From Cristatella mucedo (Eukaryota; Bryozoa; Phylactolaemata; Cristatellidae), in the NCBI GenBank assembly GCA_009760855.2, contig WPIO01000019.1:4383501-4447500 (forward strand): DNA of 64,000 bases, read 5' to 3'. Both the position numbers and the translations under genes were made by a program. Each line of letters begins with the position of its first letter. Positions within the stretch are counted from its first letter, which is position 1. Under the pieces are notes generated by a model, which was given only the letters and a program-made list of their open reading frames with translations, did no database searches and had not been told where the DNA came from. Of the stretch, positions 56,440 through 64,000 are shown in pieces.

Positions 56440-56870
56440 CTGATGCTGGCCCTGGTAGTATGGCCAGAGCAGACGCTAGCGGCAGACAGCTACGGCCAAG
56501 ATGTGGGCTGAGACCGCCGGTGCTATGAGGACTATGTGGTTAATGTTTAGCCTTCTCGTTGTCTAAGCAGTGGAGAAGAACAGCTGCTTGCTGCTCTGGC
56601 TACGTCGTTAATTGATCTCCAGATCTGGCGGGCATGTGGTTTTATTTAATTGATAACACTGCCCCTGATCGCTGTACGAGTGGGCTGTGACACTCGATGT
56701 GGTAAGCAGCCCGGACGAGCTATTAGTGTTTGTTTTGACAAAGAAGTCGGGATGACTCCGGTGGGCGAGAGGGGCGAGGAGAGTTGTGCTTCGCCCTGCT
56801 CCGTGTGAAGGTGAAATAAACTGGTGGTGCTGCACGTCGGCTAGCGTTCTGTGCCATTCGCGACGATAAT
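56440..56870 (+). mobile_element. Candidate solo LTR
   Basis: GC-balanced segment with a poly(A)-signal-like GTGAAATAAACTGGTGGTGC near its end, the arrangement seen in R regions of LTRs. No target-site duplication or primer-binding site seen. Confidence 0.2.
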
Positions 56871-57165
56871 TCAGACTACACGGACGTCATAAATACATGC
56901 AGCACGGGAGTTGAGAGAACTCGACGTGCTGGAGGGCTGAGAGGGATCAAAGCAAAGGTACAACTGAGTGTCTGCATAGAAGTGAATGCCTAGATTGTGT
57001 CTGGCAATCACATCGGCTAGAGGGAGAGTATAAACCGTGAAAAGAACTGGGCCAAGCAACGAGCCCCGAGGTAACCATGTTTTTAGAGGTTCCTCGGATG
57101 ATCTTTGTCCGTTCACATCAATACAGTCTCCCACTGAGAGAGGACTGGAACTACTGCAATGCAGT
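56870..57165 (-). mobile_element. CR1/L2-like LINE reverse transcriptase fragment
   Basis: The minus strand encodes VLFTVYTLPLADVIARHNLG and a YAD-TQLYLCFDPSQPSS block with one catalytic Asp lost (YADTQLY instead of YADDTQLY). Truncated at both ends. Confidence 0.85.
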
Positions 57166-57910
57166 GCTAGTAGTGCCCAGGCGAGATGAGAAACTCTCAA
57201 GAAGGACTAAAAAAGCACTATGGAAAAAAGACAGGTCTACTAGGACTATACAAAAGTATAAACGGTATTGCTTCAATCTAAAAGTAGTCGATGTTCCTCA
57301 GCTGAAAGTAGCCCGCCTTTACAAAATAGGGAGTTTTCTTATCCAGCGACAACTCTTTTGAGAAAAACACACACCGGTTAAGGCAAATGACGCCGGAGCC
57401 ACGACGGATGAACAAATCTTGAAGGTGAGGTCTTCTAACTTGACACTAAGTACTTGGCACTAGGTCCTTGACACTAAGCTTGCTCGTAACTTTAATGTCG
57501 GTCTTATCGTTGTTAAGCTTTAGGCTGTTGACGGCTGCGTACGAATATTGTGGATGTACACTACTAGGGAATTAAGTTAGTCAGATTAGTAGTGACGCTT
57601 GGAGCGGTCAAAGGATGGATAGCGACTGGCACTGTCTTGGGCTTAGAAATTAAAGCCAAAATTGTGTTTTGCGATGGTATCGGTCAGAGGAACAGTAGGA
57701 GCTAGTGGAAGATTGGGTCCTAAGTTCAAAATCCGAAACATGGCATACTTAAAGGGCTCCCCGGATGACGGAAAGTCATTTTCCCATCAAAGCTCAAATA
57801 GCAGGTCGACGCACCTTACAGGAACTTATTACCATAGGAGAATCGGATTTGGTCGAGAGGACTAGCGGTCTTTTTAATTTTTAGCCTGAACGTCAAATGT
57901 AGTGATGAGT
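57166..57910. other. Unassigned spacer
   Basis: Possible decayed LINE but no block assignable. Confidence 0.3.
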
Positions 57911-57929
57911 TGAGCAAATACGGGGATGA

Positions 57930-58055
57930 TGAAGAGAGAGCGAGAGGGAGAGAAGAGAGAAAGAGAAAAAGAGAGAGAGACAGAGAGGAGAAAGAGCGAG
58001 ACAGAGAGAGCTAGAGCAAGAGAGAGAGAGAGAGAGCAAGAGAGAGATAGAGAGG

Positions 58056-58110
<55 letters not shown>
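57930..58110. repeat. (GA)n-rich microsatellite
   Basis: GAGA with AGAAAGAGAAA and GAGCGAG interruptions, ending in a pure GA run of about 40 bases. It lies directly 3' of the minus-strand LINE linker fragment. Confidence 0.95.
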
Positions 58111-58113
<3 letters not shown>

Positions 58114-58139
58114 CAAGGCGATGCGAGGCTGCAGTGGGG

Positions 58140-58640
58140 CGGGCATGGCAGTGAGGGGATGGAGTCTCTAATTAGTTCTATTTTATCTATGAAGGATTTG
58201 GAGAAGCGCTCTGATAGGCCATTATTGGGATCACTCAGTATGCTTGTTTTGAGCCTTGTAGACATTTATTGTTTTTGGTTGTTGATCTGCAATTACACTA
58301 CGTCTATATAAAACGTGGACTTAGCCATAGAGGTAAAATAGCATAACAAGACCTACGATAATCCTTAAACGTCAAGCGATGGACAGTGAGTCCCAACTTT
58401 TTGAAGGCTTTTTCAAGCCTAAGTTTAGTATTCGTGACTTCCTTCAAGCCAGCCATAAACCAAAGGGCTTTTATTAACAGTGCTCTTGATGCGAAACACA
58501 AACTACCAATAACCGTCAGTGCTCACAGTATTCCGAAGAAATGTCTGTCAAAATCGCCGGTCGTTAATGGAAAGCCCGGGTCTTGAGCAAAGTCATAGCT
58601 ATGAATTTTGTACGGAGTGCTAAACCTCTCGACCTTGAGA
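58140..58640 (-). mobile_element. LINE endonuclease-RT linker fragment
   Basis: Minus strand: KLRLEKAFKKLGLTVHRLTF and DYRR, then RFSKSFIDKIELIRDSIPSL. These match the LxRxWRxxGLTVH and FxxFFxxKIxxIRxSI linker of CR1/L2-type ORF2 (compare FVQKIDKIRESIP at 7545). Frames broken. Confidence 0.65.
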
Positions 58641-58989
58641 AGTCTAGCGCAAGTTCAAGGACTTGTCTTTCTCATACATCCACATGGAAAAGCCCTTTTT
58701 AAACCAACGAAACTACTTTTTTTAACCCTTGTTATTATTATTTTAGTTGCTCACTTGAGCTATCAGTATAACAACCAAAAAATCTTGCACTTGCAAAGTA
58801 TTTAGCTCCAACCCAAAGGTACTCCACCTGGAAAGCTATTAATTCGTAAGCATCGTTTGGCAGGAATTTTAAAATTGTAAGAAAAGGACCACCTATTTAC
58901 TAACCCTAAAATAACAAGCAACTTAAAAAAATGAGAGCATCTCTAGAAACTGATACTGAGCGTTGAAACAGCGGCGGGCTAAATTTGTC

Positions 58990-59325
58990 AGATTGTGACT
59001 TCGTTGCGGCCGCGTACCGCTATAATATCGGCGTTGCTGCTTGCATCGGCGCTGCTCCTGCAAATCGTCGCTAGACGCGATACGCGATCCGGGCGTCGCC
59101 AGTATCCGTTTCGCATCGGCTGTGGCTGTTACGAGCGCTGCGTTTGCGGCCTGGTTCTGTCCGGACGCGTAAGCCGCCGCACACCGCGTTCATAACGACG
59201 CCATCGACATAGGCGCGCCGCTCTGGCAGCATCTCCGGCCCTATATAAAAAAAATTGCTACCGCACGGAAAAACGTATCGGATCTGCGACGCCGATGGAA
59301 GCATCTGGAGCTGCTACGCAATGAT
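58990..59325. other. GC-rich island with imperfect inverted ends
   Basis: CpG-rich segment in an AT-rich setting. GCTTGCATCGGCG at 59039-59051 is matched by CGCCGATGGAAGC at 59290-59302 (12 of 13 in inverted orientation). May be a small DNA transposon (MITE); family unknown. Confidence 0.4.
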
Positions 59326-59639
59326 TTATATTCAATAATTGTATTACCCACATTCTCAGCCTAGCCTGGTAGTACTACCCTCCCTCGATTCAACGTGGTC
59401 ACCCGAGAAATGCTGGCGGGTTTTCGGGGCGGGCGGGGGGAGGGGTAGAGAGGTCTATGGCTAAATAGGTACTGCTCATTTGACCTCCCCGCGGTCCTAA
59501 GCTAGAGCAACCAGGAATGACTTGCCCGAATATTAACAACTTTATGCAACTTGCTAAATTTAGCCTCCGGAGGTCCTCGACGTTCATCAATCTAAAGAGC
59601 TGACTTAAAAATAATCTCTTTAGTAATTAATTAGTGGGA

Positions 59640-60590
59640 GTTCCCTACCTAAGGAGGCCGACCTTGAGCTCTGGTGGGGTGCCGCAAGAGAACATTTGAG
59701 CATCCTTCTGGACCTGGTCCCGCTCTACGGACAAACCGTGAAGCCGCGAATCCCAAGGTATGATTGCCTAGAAAACCTCTACAGTCTCTGCTCCGCGCAC
59801 ATATTCCCGTAGCTTCTTTTAAACATAAATTGTGGCCCTTTTGCTAGCCGACCCCTCCCCGGGTATGCACCCCGGAGCAGCAGAGATGAGATAGGCTTTT
59901 CAGCCCCCCTACAAATGTTTGATTTGTGAAAAGTCAGAGTAAAGAATACCGGTCGAAAGCCATCTAGATAGAGAATGCACACCCCATTTGTAGAACCTGA
60001 AGCTGCTATTCGAAGGCCAACTATCCGATAGGTTTACGCACCCGCGAACAATAACTTTAACCTTCCTCTCGAAAAACGGTTTAATGCTGCCGACAGGCTA
60101 TTTGCCCCTCTAAAAACGGTTATTTTCCATTTCGGGAGAGCCTGAAGCTGGGCGCAGTGAGCTTGTCGCCCAAAAGTCGGTTTAAGCCCACCTGTCTAAA
60201 CGTAAATGTGCACCCTAATTTGGTAATCCTGAAATTCGACGCCGGAAGTGCGCCGCTCTGCAAGCCTCTTTAAATCTAAACTTTAAACTTTAAAAGAACT
60301 TCAATGCCTCAGAAACTCTTTAAAAAATGTGATTTCCACCTAAAAGAATAACGATAGCCCCCTGAAAACCGATCCTCAACTGGTACAATGCATGCCGCAG
60401 GGCAATCTTTTCAGCCCTTCACTTTCTCCTCTGAAGAAATTCATTTAATCTTCGTGCGGGAGGCATGCCTCTCGACCACGCCCCAAGAACTGCTCTTACG
60501 GCCTGGTAGCCTCTTTCTGGAAGTCTGTAAGCACCTGAAAAGGGCTATCTAGCCTCCAAAGCGGATTTGGGCAACACGCATGACTTGGAA
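59640..60590. other. Unassigned region with diverged repeating phrases
   Basis: Recurrent phrases such as TGCACMCCMATTTG..CCTGAA (about 59975 and 60210), CCTGAAGCTG (59997 and 60142) and AAAACGGTT (60075, 60114) suggest an old tandem or dispersed duplication. No gene. Confidence 0.3.
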
Positions 60591-60609
60591 GAAATTTAAT
60601 AGAAGCTAA

Positions 60610-60875
60610 AAGGCTACCTGTTTATCACAGCATTTAATGGGACACGTGATTCGTCCTCTGTGTGCTTATGCCTGCGGACATTGTGCATGTTGCTACTAAC
60701 GGTATTTACACGTTGACACACGTTGCATGTCACCACTACCCATACTTTGCTTGCTGTTTATTGAGCATGCTACCACTAACCAATTGATCATGCTTCCTTT
60801 ATAGCAAATGTAAGATGTCTAGAAAGAGATTTAAGTTCTCTGAGTTCGCTATACAAATGTACATTATTATTATTA
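60610..60875 (+). mobile_element. CR1/L2-like LINE 3' end, diverged
   Basis: CACGTGATTCGTCCTCTGTG, then ACCACTACCCATACTTTGCT, stem-loop AAATGTAAGATGTCTAGAAA and ATTATTATTATATT. Confidence 0.75.
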
Positions 60876-60879
60876 TATT

Positions 60880-61010
60880 AGACCAGGGGAACTTATGCAA
60901 CTTCCGCCCAGTCTCCATACTGCCGTTTCTATGAAAGACTCTAGAATGAGTAGTGAACAACCAGTTAAACTCTTATATCAGAACTTTTCGGGATGAGGTC
61001 AGTTTTGGCA
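60880..61010 (+). mobile_element. LINE reverse transcriptase N-terminal fragment
   Basis: Encodes NFRPVSILPFL and KTLE, equivalent to NxRPVSLLPFxSKxLE at the start of the reverse transcriptase. Confidence 0.6.
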
Positions 61011-61517
61011 GGCTTGAAGGTGAACATGGAGGTGAGCAAGGAACGGAAATTTGATCTAATATTACTGATAGAGAATTAGTATAACAATCTGGTATACCTC
61101 CTTAACAATAGCTACGTAAGATTCTGGTCTGAAACCTGTTGAGATAATTGATAGACACCTATAAGAAATTTTGGATTTCGCATCTGCGATATCGAAATGC
61201 TGTCATATAAGCTAGACTTGATCAAGGGCACCGGCTTTGTTTTTCGCAGTTGAGCTGCTTGTCGAGGGAAATGTGCTGAAGTCGTTCACACGGCTAGCCC
61301 AACGCGGTGTAAATTTCTCCATTTTCCATAATTTTTAGAGTTTCGCTGGATTTCCTTCATGCTTCGGCCTACGAAAGTCTGGCGACAGCTGAGATCTTCT
61401 AACATGTTCTGTGGATCGACGATGTAATTTGATAACTTGCGAGAAGCACAGGGAAAGGTAAACAATTATTGATAATGATGCGAAGCACGGCACGTAGCTG
61501 CTGAGTATGTTACCGCC

Positions 61518-62385
61518 GTTTTGCACCATCTGTAATCACCTGATTGCACATGCCGGTAGGCCAGCAAGCAGTGAGTGGCAGAAGTCGAGACGGGATGTCA
61601 AGAATGCATGGACCAACTTGGACGTGGTATCCTTATCTAAACAAGCCCGAATTTTAGCAATGTTATGTAGCTGAAAGTAGGCAGACTTGACTATGGAGCT
61701 GATGTGGTCGTCTAACGAGAGGTCACTTTGGAACATGACACCTAGATTTCGAGCTGATCCAACGAGAGATGTGCCGGCAGAGCCAATTTTGAGCGTCAGC
61801 CTTTGCAATTTCTGAATCATACTGGGTTTGCCCATAACTAGTAAGTTAGTTTCATCATCGTTTAGTTTAAGAAAATTTGCTGCCATCCATGTGCGGATGT
61901 CATCAATACATGCAGCTAGTGAGTTGAGAGAATTCGAGGTGCTCGAAGGCTGTGAGGGATCAAAGCAAAGGTACAACTGAGTGTCATCAGCATAGAAGTG
62001 AAAGCCTAGATTGTGCTTGGCAATCACATCAGCTACAGGGAGAGTATAAACCGTGAAAAGAACCGGACCTAGCACGGAGCCCTGAGGTACCCCATATTTC
62101 AGAGGTACCTCGGATGATCTTTGTCCATTTATATCAATACTCTGGAGTCTCCCACTGAGATAGGACCTGAACCGTTGCAGAGCAGTGCCAGTGATGCCCA
62201 GGTGAGGTGAGAGGCGCTCTAGAAGAACTTGGTGATCGATGGTATCAAAAGCTGCCGAAAGATCGAGCAAAACAAGCAGAGACACTTTACTTAAGCCTGC
62301 ATTCCTAAGTAGGTCGTTGTACACCCTAAGCAATGCTGACTCTGTGGAGCGATTAGCTCTAAAGCCAGACTGGAACTTACTATCA
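61518..62385 (-). mobile_element. CR1/L2-like LINE with longest open reverse transcriptase frame
   Basis: One open minus frame encodes, in order: [40 protein letters not shown] (first catalytic Asp), YGVPQGSVLGPVLFTVYTLP, FHFYADDTQLYLCFDPSQ (catalytic YADD), NDDETNLLVMGKPS, SARNLGVMFQSDLSLDDHIS and [20 protein letters not shown]. The Met of the frame (62399) comes from the adjoining copy, so it is not a native start. The finger region upstream and the 3' UTR are missing, so the copy is incomplete although its core is intact. Confidence 0.9.
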
Positions 62386-62872
62386 ATGTGATGTGGCAAC
62401 TGCGACGCTCACGACAGACAAGCCAAGCTGCAGAGTTTTACACCAGCTGTAATCGCCTGATTGCACATGCCGGTAGGCCAGCAAGCAGTGAGTGGCAGAA
62501 GTCGAGACGGGATGTCAAGAATGCATGGACCAACTTGGACGTGGTATCCTTATCTAAACAAGCCCAAATTTTAGCTAAGTTATGTAGCTGAAAGTAAAGT
62601 AGGCAGACTTGATTGTGGAGCATATGTGGTCGTCTAACGAGAGGTCACTTTGGAACATGACTATGAGATCACAAAGCTCTGAATTAATATCAGCACAGCT
62701 GTTTGAAAGTAAAGTAGGCAGACTTGATTGTGGAGCTTATGTGGTCGTCTAACGAGAGGTCACTTTGGAACGTGACTATGAGATCACACAGCTCTGAATT
62801 AATATCAGCACAGCTGCTTTCCCACAAAGACTGTAACACAATGCAGGACTTAATCCGATTCATGCCTTGCAA
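62386..62872 (-). mobile_element. Second LINE copy abutting the first, with internal tandem duplication
   Basis: 62449-62590 repeats 61536-61675 almost exactly. It continues into YFQLHNLAKI..KDTTSKLV sequence and the duplicated 115-base unit at 62589-62818. Confidence 0.82.
62589..62818. repeat. 115-bp tandem duplication within the LINE
   Basis: 62589-62703 and 62704-62818 differ at only a few positions. The unit joins LINE sequence (SLDDHISS region) to an unrelated GAGATCACAAAGCTCTGAAT segment. Confidence 0.9.
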
Positions 62873-63165
62873 CTATTATACTTAGGAATGCTCAAACAAG
62901 TGTCGAAAATATAGATCCCGGAAACACGGGTAAATAATTTATATCTGGGCTGACATAAGTGGATCCATTAATTATTGCAGTGACTCCCAAGATATTTCAA
63001 TTTTGGCGACCATATTGTTCAACATTCTGTCACATCGAAAAAAATCGCTACACTTGACACACCAGAGGTTCTCTTACTCTTTTGAGATACTAAGGTATGA
63101 ACTAATCTGTTAAGGCATTATTTTCACACAGAGGTACATTGCATCGGCCCCTAACACTGATGGCA
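62873..63165. other. Unassigned
   Basis: AT-rich, nothing recognised. Confidence 0.4.
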
Positions 63166-63250
63166 TTTTTCTCTTAAGCATATGTAAAGGCATTAGAAAG
63201 AGATTTATTTCTCTCAGAATGATATACAAATCTTATAATTATTATTATTT
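63166..63250 (+). mobile_element. LINE/SINE 3' tail
   Basis: AAGCATATGTAAAGGCATTA, GAAAGAGATTTATTTCTCTC and ATAATTATTATTATTTT, a diverged stem-loop and tail. Confidence 0.65.
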
Positions 63251-64000
63251 TGGGTACCATTCAGGTTAACGTCAGTGCCATACCAGCACATTAATGCAGT
63301 TAACAGTTAAGCTAGGCGGGACTTCCTCAAGGCAGACCAACGTTTCAGTGTAAAACATCTTATTGTAAAATTAGAAAAAATACACTAGTATACAAAGCTT
63401 ACGACAACATGCAAAATCAACAAATTATAGGCAAGCTGGCATGAAGACTATGACAAATGCTTAATAACTAGAATAGATACATCTGGCCTAAAGAAATGCA
63501 TGGCGTGGGACTCGATGATTGAGCTTCTCGTCGACGACGACACTCAGAGACGTTGTTGATCAGAAGATGATACACAAAATACCACCAAGTCAACAACAAA
63601 TCAACCGTCAATAGCAGCCTTTGGTGCTAGTCAACAGGGCTCAGCAGCACTAACTGCGTGTACTTGTGGTGCATACGAGGCATGAACATGCTACAACGTA
63701 CTTGTCTAGTGCTAAGAAGCACCATAGCAGACACACACACACACACAAATAGTGGTAATCTGTTATGCCATGCATCCTAACCTTCTTTCATATAATTCAC
63801 AGCTCCGTGTCAGCTGCCTGATATCCTTGCCACAAATAGCAGCATGCTGCTGGGTTAAAAGCACCACCAGCAGTGGCAGCATGTCAAAGGCAGCAACAGA
63901 CTACACCAGCAGGTGCTTGGCACAAGGGCAAACCAGTTGCCAGCTTGGTAACAAGCAGTAGCAGAACTGCTCAGGCAGCATAATCGCTGTGCATTTGGCT
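63251..64000. other. Unassigned right end
   Basis: Short (AC)n at 63730-63748. No gene recognised. Confidence 0.4.

Overview
The window is animal nuclear DNA. Genes are split by GT-AG introns, intergenic and intronic DNA is packed with non-LTR retrotransposon fragments, tRNA-derived SINEs and long dinucleotide microsatellites, and the protein-coding genes are metazoan. The short eL14 (150 aa) and a single myocardin-related gene suggest an invertebrate, but I cannot name the species.

Three real genes could be resolved exon by exon. (1) The 3' end of PRPF38A (U4/U6.U5 tri-snRNP splicing factor) lies on the + strand in three exons from 2394 to 5771; its earlier exons lie to the left of the window. 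(2) A compact two-exon RPL14 (eL14) lies on the - strand at 11662-12274, with a CRE and a TOP-like start upstream and a poly(A) signal downstream. (3) A complete myocardin-related transcription factor (MRTF/MKL) lies on the - strand from 36963 to 16474: 12 coding exons whose splice phases all agree, giving a predicted 1146-residue protein. In order it has three RPEL actin-binding motifs, a basic region, a Gln-rich stretch, a SAP domain, a leucine zipper and a C-terminal activation region. PRPF38A and RPL14 are convergent; RPL14 and MRTF are in tandem.

The rest is mainly mobile DNA. The dominant family is a CR1/L2-like LINE (YADD reverse transcriptase, GVPQGSVLGP motif) in many 5'-truncated, frameshifted copies on both strands. 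It ends in a conserved stem-loop (AAAGCGCC...GGCGCTTT) followed by (TTA)n. A tRNA-derived SINE carries the same 3' stem-loop, so LINE and SINE form a likely partnership. A second, more decayed LINE sits in MRTF intron 7. Two broken copies of a widespread but uncharacterised invertebrate protein family lie at 27.5-28.8 kb (inside MRTF intron 6) and 54.4-55.7 kb. Traces of a Tc1/mariner-like transposase occur at 10.4 and 40.5 kb.

From about 37 to 47.5 kb there is sparse, unassigned DNA that may include the MRTF 5' untranslated region and promoter. From 47.9 kb to the right end the window is almost entirely LINE/SINE fragments, microsatellites and unidentified sequence, with no intact host gene recognised.
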